DNA from: an uncultured Opitutia bacterium
GTDB lineage: Bacteria; Verrucomicrobiota; Verrucomicrobiia; Opitutales; Opitutaceae
Direction: 5' to 3'
Assembly: GCA_903855985.1 (NCBI GenBank)
Contig: CAIOAO010000098.1
Location: forward strand, 1 to 48,821
Length of the DNA stretch: 48,821 bases
Shown here piece by piece: positions 1 to 8,094 of this stretch (the first letter of the stretch is position 1; each line of letters begins with the position of its first letter). Under the pieces are notes generated by a model, which did no database searches, was not told where the DNA came from, and saw nothing but the letters and a program-made list of their open reading frames with translations. The position numbers and the translations under genes were made by a program.

Positions 1-1162
1 CGAGATCATCGCCGACGCCATGGACAAGGTCGGCAAGGACGGCACCATCACCGTCGAAGAGGCCAAGTCCATCGAGACCACCCTCGACGTCGTCGAGGGC
101 ATGCAGTTCGACAAGGGTTACCTCTCGGCCTACTTCGCGACCAACGCGGAGAGCCAGGAAGCCATCCTTGAGGACGCGTACATCCTGATCCACGAGAAGA
201 AGATCTCCAACCTCCAGGAGTTCCTCCCGATTCTCCAGGCCACCGCCAAGACCGGCAAGCCCCTCCTGATCATCGCCGAGGAAGTCGAGGGCGAGGCCCT
301 CGCCGCGCTCGTGGTGAACAAGATCCGTGGCACGCTGAACGTCGCCGCCGTCAAGGCGCCCGGCTTCGGTGACCGCCGCAAGGCCATCCTTGAGGACATC
401 GCCGTCCTCACCGGCGGCCGCCTCCTCAGCGAGGACCTCGGCATCAAGCTCGAGAACGTCACCATTGCCGACCTCGGCCGCGCCAAGCGCATCGTCGTCG
501 ACAAGGAGAACACCACCATCGTCGAGGGTGGCGGCAAATCGTCCGACATCCAGGGCCGGGTGAAGCTCATCCGCCGCCAGATCGACGAGACGACCTCCGA
601 CTACGACCGCGAGAAGCTCCAGGAGCGTCTCGCCAAGCTCGCCGGTGGCATCGCCGTCATCAACGTCGGCGCCTCCACCGAGGTCGAGATGAAGGAAAAG
701 AAGGCCCGCGTCGAAGACGCCCTCCATGCGACCCGTGCGGCCGTGGAAGAGGGGATCGTCGCCGGCGGTGGCGTCGCGCTGCTCCGCACCGCGAAGGTCA
801 TCGACGGGCTCAAGCTCGAGGGTGACGAGGCCATTGGTGCCCAGATCGTGCGCCGGGCCATCGAACATCCGCTCCGCCAGCTCTGCTTCAATGCGGGCGT
901 CGAGGGCGCGGTGATCGTTGGCAACGTGCTCGCGGGCAAGGGTGCCTACGGCTACAACGTCGCCACGGGCGAATACGAGGACCTCGTCAAGGCCGGTGTC
1001 GTCGACCCCACGAAGGTCACGCGCACCGCGCTGCAGAACGCGGCCTCGATCGCCGGCCTGCTCCTCACGACCGAGGCCATCATCACCGAGATCCCGGACA
1101 AGAAGGAAGCTCCGGCCCCCGGCGGCGGTGGCGGCGGCGGCATGGGCGGCATGGATTACTAA
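1..1162 (+). CDS. groL: Chaperonin GroEL, C-terminal part (5' end outside window)
   Basis: This is the 60 kDa chaperonin that folds proteins in an ATP-dependent double-ring cage with GroES. The reading frame is open from base 2, so the first quarter or so lies left of the window; about 386 residues remain. They cover the rest of the intermediate and apical domains, then the C-terminal equatorial domain with family motifs such as [10 protein letters not shown] and [14 protein letters not shown]. The protein ends in a glycine-rich tail, [13 protein letters not shown]; Gly/Met tails that line the cavity are typical of GroEL. A strong intrinsic terminator follows 31 bases after the stop, so this is the last gene of its transcript. 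The family assignment is certain. Whether groES lies upstream, or other GroEL copies exist, cannot be seen. Confidence 0.97.
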   Translation, partial: EIIADAMDKVGKDGTITVEEAKSIETTLDVVEGMQFDKGYLSAYFATNAESQEAILEDAYILIHEKKISNLQEFLPILQATAKTGKPLLIIAEEVEGEALAALVVNKIRGTLNVAAVKAPGFGDRRKAILEDIAVLTGGRLLSEDLGIKLENVTIADLGRAKRIVVDKENTTIVEGGGKSSDIQGRVKLIRRQIDETTSDYDREKLQERLAKLAGGIAVINVGASTEVEMKEKKARVEDALHATRAAVEEGIVAGGGVALLRTAKVIDGLKLEGDEAIGAQIVRRAIEHPLRQLCFNAGVEGAVIVGNVLAGKGAYGYNVATGEYEDLVKAGVVDPTKVTRTALQNAASIAGLLLTTEAIITEIPDKKEAPAPGGGGGGGMGGMDY

Positions 1163-1192
1163 GTCCCGCTGTTCCCTTCCAATAAATCACAA

Positions 1193-1222
1193 GGCGTCCC
1201 GCGCAAGCGGGACGCCTTTTTT
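1193..1222 (+). terminator. Rho-independent terminator after groEL
   Basis: A perfect 10-bp stem (1193-1202 with 1207-1216) closes a GCAA tetraloop and is followed by six T residues (1217-1222). GNRA tetraloops are very stable. The site lies between groEL and the next gene on the same strand and separates the two transcripts. Confidence 0.93.
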
Positions 1223-1276
1223 GCGCCCACGTTTTGCTTTCGCTGGCGGCGCTTCCGTGTTTCCGTGATCCCCACC

Positions 1277-2053
1277 ATGGAGGTTATTTTTCTTGGTACG
1301 GGGACATCGCAGGGCGTGCCGATGATCGGCTGCGACTGCGCCGTCTGTACCTCAACCGATCCGCGGAATAACCGGATGCGGACTTCCATTCACGTGGTGA
1401 TGGACGGGCTGCATGTCCAGGTGGACGCCTCGCCGGAGTTCCGGCTGCAGTGCGTGCGGGAAAAGATCAGCCACCTCGATGTGTTCATCCTGACGCACGG
1501 GCATGCCGACCACCTCGCGGGCATGGATGACCTGCGCCGGTTCTGTGATCACGGCGCGAAGGCGGTCACGGTTTATTCGACGGGGGAGGGGAAGGCCCGC
1601 GTCGCGGCGATGTTTCCCTACGCGATCGGGGACCGGCCGGTGTCGAAGGGCTACCCGGCGTTCCAGCTGGCGGACATGCCGCCGGTGCTCGAATTTCCCC
1701 AGGGGCGGATCCATGCGACGCTGCTCCCGCACGGGCCGATCAGCACACTGGGCCTCGTGTTCGAGGAAAAATCGTCGGGCAAAAAATTCGCCTACTATTC
1801 CGACTGCAAGAGCGTGCCCCCCGAGGCCGTGACGCTGGCGCGGGGAGCCGCCGCCGTGTGCCTCGATGGCCTGCGCCCGGACCCGCATCCCACCCACATG
1901 AACATCGAGGAGGCGTGTGCCGCCGCCGCGGAGATCGGCAGCCCGGTCAGCTATCTTACCCACATGACCCACTCCGTGGAGCACACGGAATGGGAAGGTA
2001 AGCTGCCCGCTGGAGTATTTCTGGCCTACGACGGACTCCGGCTAATCATTTAG
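1277..2053 (+). CDS. Metallo-beta-lactamase-fold hydrolase, PhnP-like
   Basis: This 258-residue cytoplasmic protein has the beta-lactamase metal-binding fold. The N-terminus MEVIFLGTGTSQGVP followed by a GCDCAVC cysteine cluster resembles PhnP-type phosphodiesterases, where Cys residues bind a structural zinc. The catalytic dinuclear-metal motif HGHADH (HxHxDH) lies near residues 75-80, and further metal-ligand candidates are the SDCKS segment and the late THMTHS segment. PhnP hydrolyses a cyclic ribosyl phosphate in phosphonate breakdown, but no phn genes are nearby, so the substrate is open. ATG at 1277 is preferred over an in-frame GTG at 1265 because the conserved MEVIFLGTGTS begins there. 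It appears to be transcribed alone. Confidence 0.85.
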   Translation: MEVIFLGTGTSQGVPMIGCDCAVCTSTDPRNNRMRTSIHVVMDGLHVQVDASPEFRLQCVREKISHLDVFILTHGHADHLAGMDDLRRFCDHGAKAVTVYSTGEGKARVAAMFPYAIGDRPVSKGYPAFQLADMPPVLEFPQGRIHATLLPHGPISTLGLVFEEKSSGKKFAYYSDCKSVPPEAVTLARGAAAVCLDGLRPDPHPTHMNIEEACAAAAEIGSPVSYLTHMTHSVEHTEWEGKLPAGVFLAYDGLRLII

Positions 2054-2103
2054 CCCGAGTGGTTTAGGAATTAGGACAAACGAGCCGAAAATTTCCTCTT
2101 GCC

Positions 2104-2132
2104 TTAATCCCTATCAAATCAATGTAGATTAA
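2104..2132 (+). promoter_or_regulatory. Candidate operator or promoter upstream of the Rrf2 gene
   Basis: Two perfectly inverted hexamers, TTAATC (2104-2109) and GATTAA (2127-2132), are separated by 17 bases in an AT-rich patch that ends 12 bases before the Rrf2 start. A TTGCCT (2099-2104) and a TAGATT (2125-2130) are possible promoter elements, but their 20-base spacing is long. Rrf2 regulators often autoregulate from such palindromes. The site assignment is inference. Confidence 0.35.
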
Positions 2133-2144
2133 AGCAGTCAGCAA

Positions 2145-2744
2145 ATGAAGCTCTCCAAAAAAGGCGAATACGCCCTCCGCTCCCTCATCAATCTCGGCAT
2201 CGCCGCCGAGGTGGGACGTTCCCTGGTCCAGGTCTCGGAGCTCGCCGACACCGAGCAGCTCCCGGTCAAGTTTCTTGAACAGATCATGTCGGCGTTGAAG
2301 GACGCCAAGCTGGTCACGAGCGTTCGCGGCAAGTTCGGCGGCTACCGCCTCGCGAAGCCCGCCAAGGCGATCACGATCGGCCAGGTCGTCCGCCTGATTG
2401 ACGGCCCGCTCGCCCCGATCGGCTGCGTCAGCCAGACGGCGTACGAAAAATGCACCTGCCCCGACGAGGCCCACTGCGGCCTGCGCATGCTGATGCTCGA
2501 CGTGCGCAACGCCATCGCCGGGATCCTCGACCGCTACACGCTCGCCGACGTTGTTGAGGTCACGCTGCGCAAGCTGCGCCGCGACAATGTCCCGCTGCCG
2601 TTTACGCCCGAGGCCGACGTCGCGCCGACGCCGCCCCGACTGCCCGCCCGCCATGCCCAGAAACTCGCCCGCCGCCACGGTTCGGCCCGCCTCGATGAAA
2701 CCGAGGGTGTGCTCCACCAGCTGCTCGGCGACTACGCCATCTGA
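2145..2744 (+). CDS. Rrf2-family transcriptional regulator with cysteine cluster (CymR/IscR-like)
   Basis: This 199-residue DNA-binding regulator starts MKLSKKGEYALRSLINL, the usual N-terminus of the Rrf2 winged helix-turn-helix. A wing-like segment, VRGKFGGYRLAKP, lies near residues 60-72. Cysteines at about 94, 103, 105 and 111 match the region where IscR-type members bind an Fe-S cluster; CymR members instead sense cysteine status through a cysteine synthase partner. The genes that follow encode a YezD-like protein, a porin, a sulfonate-type ABC importer and CysK, so control of sulfur acquisition is the natural inference. The C-terminal tail of about 60 residues is longer than usual and rich in Pro, Arg and His. 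Whether it binds a cluster, CysK or neither is unknown. Confidence 0.9.
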   Translation: MKLSKKGEYALRSLINLGIAAEVGRSLVQVSELADTEQLPVKFLEQIMSALKDAKLVTSVRGKFGGYRLAKPAKAITIGQVVRLIDGPLAPIGCVSQTAYEKCTCPDEAHCGLRMLMLDVRNAIAGILDRYTLADVVEVTLRKLRRDNVPLPFTPEADVAPTPPRLPARHAQKLARRHGSARLDETEGVLHQLLGDYAI

Positions 2745-2767
2745 TACTCACGCAAGCACTTTCCGTC

Positions 2768-2968
2768 ATGCCCAACCCCATCTCGCTCGACGCACCTTCC
2801 GCGTCCGTTCCGTTGCCCGACTGGCCCGCCCTGGTGCGCGAAAAGGTTGAGGGCCTGCGTTACGGCGTCGTGCAGCTCACCGTCCATGAAGGCCGCGTCA
2901 CGCAGATCGAGCGCACCGAAAAGACCCGGCTCGGCCTTCCGGGGTCACTGCGGGCCGACGCGGAATAA
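2768..2968 (+). CDS. YezD-like small protein (DUF2292)
   Basis: This 66-residue protein resembles YezD/DUF2292: a short Pro-rich head, then GLRYGVVQLTVHEGRVTQIE and TEKTRL, the family's core. These proteins are small and cytoplasmic, and are typically encoded beside sulfur-assimilation genes; their biochemical role is not established. Here the gene lies 23 bases after the Rrf2 regulator and ahead of the porin and ABC importer, in the same orientation. That supports one sulfur-responsive transcript. No catalytic motif, signal peptide or membrane segment is visible. Confidence 0.8.
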   Translation: MPNPISLDAPSASVPLPDWPALVREKVEGLRYGVVQLTVHEGRVTQIERTEKTRLGLPGSLRADAE

Positions 2969-3054
2969 TTTTCCCGGCCTTCCGGCACCACCGGCGGCCG
3001 TATACAACCAATCCATCCACGCGCACCGTACTGACCCGTCCACGGGAGGTTACC

Positions 3055-3207
3055 ATGCACCCACAGCTCATCATTGCATCCCGTGAAATTCTCATCCCGT
3101 CCCGCGTCCGCGCTGCTGGCCGTCCTGGCGCTTTCCACCGTCTTGTCTGCCGCCCCGGTCGACAATTCCGAGCTCCAGGAACTGCGCGAACAAATCAGCG
3201 CGCTTGA
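3055..3207 (+). other. Possible small ORF with a strong ribosome binding site, overlapping the porin start
   Basis: ATG at 3055 is preceded by GGGAGG at the normal distance, one of very few good Shine-Dalgarno motifs in the window. The frame encodes 50 residues, starting MHPQLIIASREILIP, and stops at 3205-3207. It overlaps the first 125 bases of the porin gene in another frame. It could be a translated leader that couples ribosomes into the porin, or the RBS of a porin start displaced by a frame error. Past the leader, its sequence looks like an out-of-frame reading of the porin signal peptide. No known family is recognised. Confidence 0.35.
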
Positions 3208-4435
3208 ACACAAATTACTCGTGCTCGAAAGAAAACAAGAGATTCAGGACGACAAGGTCGCCGTCACCGACAAGGGCGTCACGCTCGCGTCGGCCGACAA
3301 TGCCAACGTCCTGAAGATCCGCGGTCTCGCCCAGCTCGATTCGCGCCTCTTTTTCGGCGACGGCGGCGGGGTGGTGAACAACGCCTACGTCCTGCGCCGG
3401 GCGCGCCTCATCACCGAAGGCACGTTCGCCAAGATCTACTCCTTCCAGTTCGTGCCGGAGTTCGGCGGCAGCAGCGTCAGCATCCTCGACGCCAACCTGA
3501 GTGTCGCTGTTTCCAAGGCCCTGACGGTCAAGTTCGGCAAATTCAAGTCGCCGGTCGGCCTCGAGCTCCTGCAGTCCGACTCGTGGACCTTCTTCAACGA
3601 GCGCTCAATCGTCACCAACCTGGTCCCCAACCGCGACCTCGGAGTGCAGGCCTCTGGCGAGGTGTCCAACGGCACGCTCAATTACACGGTCGGTGTCTTT
3701 GGCGGCGTTGGCGACGGTGGCAGCACCAACAACACGGACTTCGACAACGAGAAGGATATCGTGGCGCGCCTGGTGGCATCGCCGTTCAAGAATGACGCCG
3801 GCTCCGCAGTGCAGGGCCTGTCTTTCGGGCTCTCCGCCAGTGCGGGTCGCGAGAAGACGACCGCTGGCCGTACCTCAGGCTACAAGACGGACGGACAGCA
3901 GACGTTTTTTGCCTTCAACTCCACCACCATTGCCGACGGCCAGACCTGGCGCGTTTCGCCGCAGGCTGATTATCGCATCGGCTCATTCGGGGTGATCGCT
4001 GAGTATGTAATTTCTGCGGTCGAGGTTCGTCCGAACGCTACCGGCTTGAAGACCGAGTTGCGGAACAAGGCCTGGCAGGTCGCCGCCGGGTATGTGCTGA
4101 CTGGCGAGGATTCGTCCTACACCGGCGTCGCACCCAAGACGAACTTCGACTTCGCCGCGGGCACGTGGGGCGCCTTCGAGGTCACCGCGCGCTACGCCAA
4201 CCTGAAGGTCGATGACGCGGCGTTCCCGCTCTACGCCTCGGCCGCGAGCAACGCCAACGAGGCCTCCTCCGTCGGCCTCGGCCTGAACTGGTACCTGAGC
4301 AAAGCCGTCGCGTTCAAGTTCGACTATTACCAGACGAACTTCGGCTTCAATTCCGCCGCGCCGGCGACATCGACTACCCCAATCCTGCGGCAGGACGAAC
4401 AGGTCCTTATCAGCCGCTTTCAGGTCTCTTTCTAA
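3083..4435 (+). CDS. Outer-membrane porin, OprO/OprP-like
   Basis: The 450-residue product starts with a signal peptide (MKFSSRPASALLAVLALS...LSAAP). Next comes a short coiled-coil segment rich in Glu, Leu and Lys (ELREQISALEHKLLVLERKQ), as in trimeric porins of this type. The rest is an alternating beta-barrel sequence ending in SRFQVSF with a terminal Phe, the usual outer-membrane assembly signal. OprP relatives take up phosphate or other anions. Between YezD and a sulfonate-type ABC importer, a sulfur-containing anion is the likelier cargo (inference). GTG at 3083 is chosen because the signal peptide begins there; TTG at 3074 is possible. Neither has a good RBS, whereas the overlapping ATG at 3055 does. 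Confidence 0.85.
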   Translation: MKFSSRPASALLAVLALSTVLSAAPVDNSELQELREQISALEHKLLVLERKQEIQDDKVAVTDKGVTLASADNANVLKIRGLAQLDSRLFFGDGGGVVNNAYVLRRARLITEGTFAKIYSFQFVPEFGGSSVSILDANLSVAVSKALTVKFGKFKSPVGLELLQSDSWTFFNERSIVTNLVPNRDLGVQASGEVSNGTLNYTVGVFGGVGDGGSTNNTDFDNEKDIVARLVASPFKNDAGSAVQGLSFGLSASAGREKTTAGRTSGYKTDGQQTFFAFNSTTIADGQTWRVSPQADYRIGSFGVIAEYVISAVEVRPNATGLKTELRNKAWQVAAGYVLTGEDSSYTGVAPKTNFDFAAGTWGAFEVTARYANLKVDDAAFPLYASAASNANEASSVGLGLNWYLSKAVAFKFDYYQTNFGFNSAAPATSTTPILRQDEQVLISRFQVSF

Positions 4436-4455
4436 ATATCTACCCGGCAACCATC

Positions 4456-5415
4456 ATGAAACTTTTTTATCTGCTCCTCCTCACCGCCTTTGGTGCCAGC
4501 GCCGTGCGCGCGGAAAAAATCACGCTGCGGGTCGGCTATTTCCCCAATATCACCCACGCCCAAGGCGTGATTGGCAGCAATTCCACCCGGGAGAAACACG
4601 GCTGGTTCGAGCAGCGGCTCGGGCCCGACGTGACCATCCACTGGTTCCCCTTCAATGCCGGCCCGAGTGCCATGGAGGCGATTTTTGCCGGTTCGATCGA
4701 CCTGACGTATGTCGGTCCGAATCCCGCCCTCAACGCCTACATCCGCTCCGGCGGGGATGAAATCCGCGTCCTGGCCGGTTCCGCGCTCGGAGGCGCGGCG
4801 CTGGTGGTTGCGGGGGACGGACGTATTGCGGCCCCCGGTCAGTTCAAGGGCCGCCGCCTCGCTACGCCGCAGTTGGGCAACACCCAGGATGTCGCCGCCC
4901 GCGCCTGGCTGAAAAAGCAGGGCTTCAAGGTCACCCAGACCGGAGGCGACGTGCTGGTGCTGCCGACGGCGAATCCCGACCAGCTCGCCCTGTTCCAGTC
5001 GGACCGCCTCGATGCGGTTTGGACCGTGGAGCCGTGGGTATCGCGCCTAGAATTGGAGGCCGGCGGGAAGATTTTTCTCGAGCAGAATGACGCGGTCACG
5101 ACCGTGCTGGTCACCAGCGTGAAGTTCCTGAAGGCGCACCCGGCCCTGGTGGCCAAGTTTAAGGCGGCCCACGCGGAACTCACGGCCTGGCTCAACACCC
5201 ATCCGGAGGAGGCGCGGGCGCGGGTCCGGGCCGGTCTCAGTGCCGAGATGAAGCGGGAAATGTCCAATGCCATCGTGACCAGCGCCTGGCGGCGGCTGAA
5301 ATTTTCCGACCAAGTGACACAGAAGCAGTTTGAGCTTCTGGTGGCCGACGCCCAAAATGCCGGGTTCCTGCGGGATGCCCTCCCGCTGGACCGATTGTTT
5401 TCCGGCCAACCATGA
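4456..5415 (+). CDS. ssuA: ABC transporter substrate-binding protein, SsuA/TauA/NrtA type
   Basis: This 319-residue periplasmic protein has a signal peptide (MKLFYLLLLTAFGASAVRA) followed by ITLRVGYFPNITHAQ, the start of the NMT1/SsuA-like binding fold. Other family features are the FNAGPSAMEAIFAGSIDLTYVG segment, which forms part of the pocket, and a later DAVWTVEPW stretch. Members bind aliphatic sulfonates, taurine, nitrate or related anions. A sulfur ligand is favoured here by the Rrf2, YezD and CysK neighbours. The stop overlaps the next gene's start in ATGA, so the three ABC genes are translationally coupled. The gene symbol reflects the subfamily, not a proven substrate; no sulfonate monooxygenase is in view. 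Confidence 0.85.
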   Translation: MKLFYLLLLTAFGASAVRAEKITLRVGYFPNITHAQGVIGSNSTREKHGWFEQRLGPDVTIHWFPFNAGPSAMEAIFAGSIDLTYVGPNPALNAYIRSGGDEIRVLAGSALGGAALVVAGDGRIAAPGQFKGRRLATPQLGNTQDVAARAWLKKQGFKVTQTGGDVLVLPTANPDQLALFQSDRLDAVWTVEPWVSRLELEAGGKIFLEQNDAVTTVLVTSVKFLKAHPALVAKFKAAHAELTAWLNTHPEEARARVRAGLSAEMKREMSNAIVTSAWRRLKFSDQVTQKQFELLVADAQNAGFLRDALPLDRLFSGQP

Positions 5416-6221
5416 CCCTTTCGACCGAACTCCAGAGCGAGACCCCCTCGAAGCTGTCCGTGCAGCGCATCAGCAAGCGCTACCGCTCGGGTGGGCGCGA
5501 GGTGCATGCGCTGGACGATGTCTCGCTGGAGGTGGGGGAAGGGGAGTTCATCTGCCTGGTGGGGCCGAGCGGCTGCGGTAAATCGACCCTGCTCAACATC
5601 ATCGCGGGTCTTGAGTTCGCGGATGACGGCCGGTTGTTCACCGCGGGGGCTCCCATCACTGGGCCTGGCCGCGACCGCATGGTATTGTTTCAGGAGGCGG
5701 CCCTCTTCCCGTGGCTGGACGTCCTGGACAACGTGCTGTTCGGGTTGAAGCTGAAACCCGGGCTCAGCAGGGCGGAGCGCACCGAGGTGGCGCAGTTTTA
5801 CCTCAAGCTCGTGGGGTTGGAAAAATTCACCAAGTCCTACGTCCATGAATTGTCCGGCGGCATGAAGCAGCGGGTGGCGCTGGCCCGCGCGCTCGCACCC
5901 AATCCGCGCGTGCTGCTGATGGACGAGCCCTTCGCGGCCCTCGACGCGCTCACGCGCCAGCAGCTTTACGGCGACCTGCAGGATATCTGGCAGCAGCACC
6001 GGAAAACGATCGTGTTTGTGACGCACAATGTCCGCGAGGCGGTGTGCCTCGGCGACCGTGTCGCGCTGTTCTCGCCGCACCCCGGGCGGATCAAGGAGCA
6101 GTTCACGATCACGCTGCCGCGCCGGCGCGACATCAACAGCATCGAGCTCGCGCGCTACGCGATCGAGATCACGGCTGCGCTCAAGGGCGACGTGCGGCCG
6201 TCCGATGAATACGCCATATGA
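5412..6221 (+). CDS. ssuB: ABC transporter ATP-binding protein, SsuB/TauB type
   Basis: This 269-residue cytoplasmic ATPase powers the importer formed with the neighbouring permease and binding protein. It shows the Walker A motif GPSGCGKST at about residues 51-59, the Q-loop in LFQEAALFPWLDV, the ABC signature LSGGMKQRVALARAL, Walker B VLLMDEPFAALD, and the switch histidine in FVTHN. The composition and the QEAALFPW stretch match nitrate/sulfonate/taurine-type ATPases. The gene overlaps ssuA by 4 bases and the permease by 4 bases. Confidence 0.9.
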   Translation: MTLSTELQSETPSKLSVQRISKRYRSGGREVHALDDVSLEVGEGEFICLVGPSGCGKSTLLNIIAGLEFADDGRLFTAGAPITGPGRDRMVLFQEAALFPWLDVLDNVLFGLKLKPGLSRAERTEVAQFYLKLVGLEKFTKSYVHELSGGMKQRVALARALAPNPRVLLMDEPFAALDALTRQQLYGDLQDIWQQHRKTIVFVTHNVREAVCLGDRVALFSPHPGRIKEQFTITLPRRRDINSIELARYAIEITAALKGDVRPSDEYAI

Positions 6222-6982
6222 AGCATCTCCTGCGCGCACTTTTGTTCTTCGTCCTGGCTCTCGTGGCTTGGGAGGCGCTGTTTCGGGCCAAAATCTGGTC
6301 CCCCGTGCTGGTGCCGTCACCCGTCAGTGTGGGCCGATATCTGTATGAGGCCGCGGTCGATGGCACGCTCTGGGATGCGACCCTGGTTACAATGCGCCGG
6401 CTTCTCCTGGGCTACGGTTTTGGCATCGCGCTGGGCCTGCCGCTGGGGCTGCTGACGGCCCGCTTTCGCATCATGAAGGACACCTTGGGCCTGGTCGCGC
6501 TGGGCCTGCAGACTCTGCCGAGCGTATGCTGGGTGCCGCTGGCGCTGCTCTGGTTCGGCCAAAGCGAGACCGCCATGTTCTTTGTCGTCGTGATGGGCAC
6601 ACTCTGGTCCATGATCATCGCGACGGACAATGGGGTGCGCAACGTGCCGCCCATCTACGCCCGCGCGGCCCGCACGATGGGTTCGTCAGGTCTCCAACTC
6701 TGGTTCCGGGTCATGTTGCCGGCTTCGCTGCCGTACATCGTCAGTGGCATGAAGCAGGGCTGGGCCTTTGCCTGGCGCTCACTCATGGCGGCCGAGATCT
6801 ACGTGACGATTCTCAGCGGCTTCGGCCTCGGCAATTTGCTCCACTACGGTCGCGAGCTCAATGCCATGGAGCAGGTCATCGGCATCATGTTTATCATCAT
6901 AGTCATCGGCCTGCTGGCGGACAAAATCCTGTTTTCCCCGTGGGAAAAATTTCTCCACCGGCGCTGGGGCACCGCGAAATAG
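6218..6982 (+). CDS. ssuC: ABC transporter permease, SsuC/TauC type
   Basis: This 254-residue inner-membrane protein has about six hydrophobic segments. The first is at the N-terminus (LLRALLFFVLALVAWEALF). The BPD-type permease region includes the cytoplasmic EAA-like loop around ARTMGSSGLQLWFRVMLPASLPYIVSG, which contacts the ATPase. It forms the channel of the importer. The ATG overlaps the ATPase stop by 4 bases. The gene ends 78 bases before cysK, in an AT-richer spacer with no clear terminator, so cysK may share this transcript. Confidence 0.9.
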   Translation: MKHLLRALLFFVLALVAWEALFRAKIWSPVLVPSPVSVGRYLYEAAVDGTLWDATLVTMRRLLLGYGFGIALGLPLGLLTARFRIMKDTLGLVALGLQTLPSVCWVPLALLWFGQSETAMFFVVVMGTLWSMIIATDNGVRNVPPIYARAARTMGSSGLQLWFRVMLPASLPYIVSGMKQGWAFAWRSLMAAEIYVTILSGFGLGNLLHYGRELNAMEQVIGIMFIIIVIGLLADKILFSPWEKFLHRRWGTAK

Positions 6983-7060
6983 ACCGTAAGACAATGCCTG
7001 GATTTGCTTTTCCCGTTCCTTTTTTCTCAACGTTCATCAATTCAACCCCCAAAGACCACC

Positions 7061-8047
7061 ATGGCCAAAATCCATAACGACATCACCGAGACCATCGGTA
7101 ACACGCCGCTCGTCCGCCTCAACCGCACCGCGGCCGCCCACGGCGCGCAGGCGGAAATCCTGCTCAAGCTGGAATTCTTCAACCCGCTCTCGAGCGTGAA
7201 GGACCGCATCGGTCTCGCCATGATCGATGACGCGCTGAAGTCCGGAAAAATCAACGCCCAGACCACGTTGATCGAGCCGACCAGCGGCAACACCGGCATC
7301 GCGCTGGCGTTCGTCGCCGCGGCCAAGGGCCTCAAGCTCATCCTCACGATGCCCGAGACGATGAGCACCGAGCGCCGCAAGCTCCTCAAGATCCTCGGCG
7401 CCCGCCTCGTGCTCACCGAGGGACCGAAGGGCATGAAGGGGGCCATCGCCAAGGCCGAGGAACTCCAGTCCAGGATCCCCAACAGCGTCATCCTCCAGCA
7501 GTTCGCCAACCCGGCCAATCCCGCAGTCCACCGCCGCACCACGGCCGAGGAAATCTGGCGCGATACCGACGGCAAGGTGGACATCGTCGTGGCCGGCATC
7601 GGCACCGGCGGCACCATCACGGGCGTCGGCGAGGTGCTGAAGGCCAAGAAGGCCGCGATCAAGATCGTCGCCGTCGAGCCGGACGCGTCGCCCATCCTTT
7701 CCGGCGGCCAGCCCGGCCCGCACAAGCTGCAGGGCATCGGTGCCGGCTTCGTACCCGCGGTCCTCAACACGAAGGTTTACGACGAGGTCATCCGCGTGAA
7801 GGAGGCCGATTCCGGCCCGATCTCGAAGCAGGTCAACCAGCAGGACGGCATCCCGATCGGCATTTCCTCCGGCGCGGCCGTCTGGGCGGCGCTCCAACTG
7901 GCCAAGCGGCCCGAGAACAAGGGCAAGCAGATCGTCGTGATCATCCCGTCGAGCAGCGAACGCTACCTCTCGACCTGGCTGTTCGCGGACGTCAGCCCGG
8001 AGAGCGACACCCTCGAGGATCTCCTTCCGCCCGCGGCCAAGGCCTGA
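7061..8047 (+). CDS. cysK: Cysteine synthase A (O-acetylserine sulfhydrylase)
   Basis: This 328-residue PLP enzyme makes L-cysteine from O-acetylserine and sulfide. PLP-binding Lys47 lies in NPLSSVKDR; the substrate-binding [11 protein letters not shown] and the phosphate loop [10 protein letters not shown] follow. The length matches CysK rather than longer cystathionine beta-synthases. ATG at 7061 is chosen over an upstream in-frame start (7004), because [20 protein letters not shown] is the conserved beginning. In bacilli CysK also partners the Rrf2 regulator CymR; having both in one block raises that possibility here, but nothing in the sequence proves it. A hairpin terminator follows. Confidence 0.96.
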   Translation: MAKIHNDITETIGNTPLVRLNRTAAAHGAQAEILLKLEFFNPLSSVKDRIGLAMIDDALKSGKINAQTTLIEPTSGNTGIALAFVAAAKGLKLILTMPETMSTERRKLLKILGARLVLTEGPKGMKGAIAKAEELQSRIPNSVILQQFANPANPAVHRRTTAEEIWRDTDGKVDIVVAGIGTGGTITGVGEVLKAKKAAIKIVAVEPDASPILSGGQPGPHKLQGIGAGFVPAVLNTKVYDEVIRVKEADSGPISKQVNQQDGIPIGISSGAAVWAALQLAKRPENKGKQIVVIIPSSSERYLSTWLFADVSPESDTLEDLLPPAAKA

Positions 8048-8065
8048 GTTCGTAAGGGAATTCCG

Positions 8066-8094
8066 ACCGGCCGGCAGCCCAGCTGTCGGCCGGT
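8066..8094 (+). terminator. Hairpin terminator between convergent cysK and ctaG
   Basis: A 12-bp stem (8066-8077 with 8083-8094, one G-T pair) encloses a 5-base loop and is followed by the T-rich TATTTATT. It lies between two converging genes and touches the last codon of ctaG, so it probably ends the cysK transcript. Confidence 0.7.

Noticed and set aside
3055-3207. The small ORF as a cysteine-sensing attenuation leader.
   Set aside because: It has a single Cys in the middle, and no terminator/antiterminator hairpins follow. Kept only as an RBS anomaly.
4839-6320. A minus-strand frame of 493 codons opposite the ssuA-ssuB genes.
   Set aside because: Its composition is Arg/Pro/His/Gln-rich and it covers two genes with clear family motifs and coupled stop/start.
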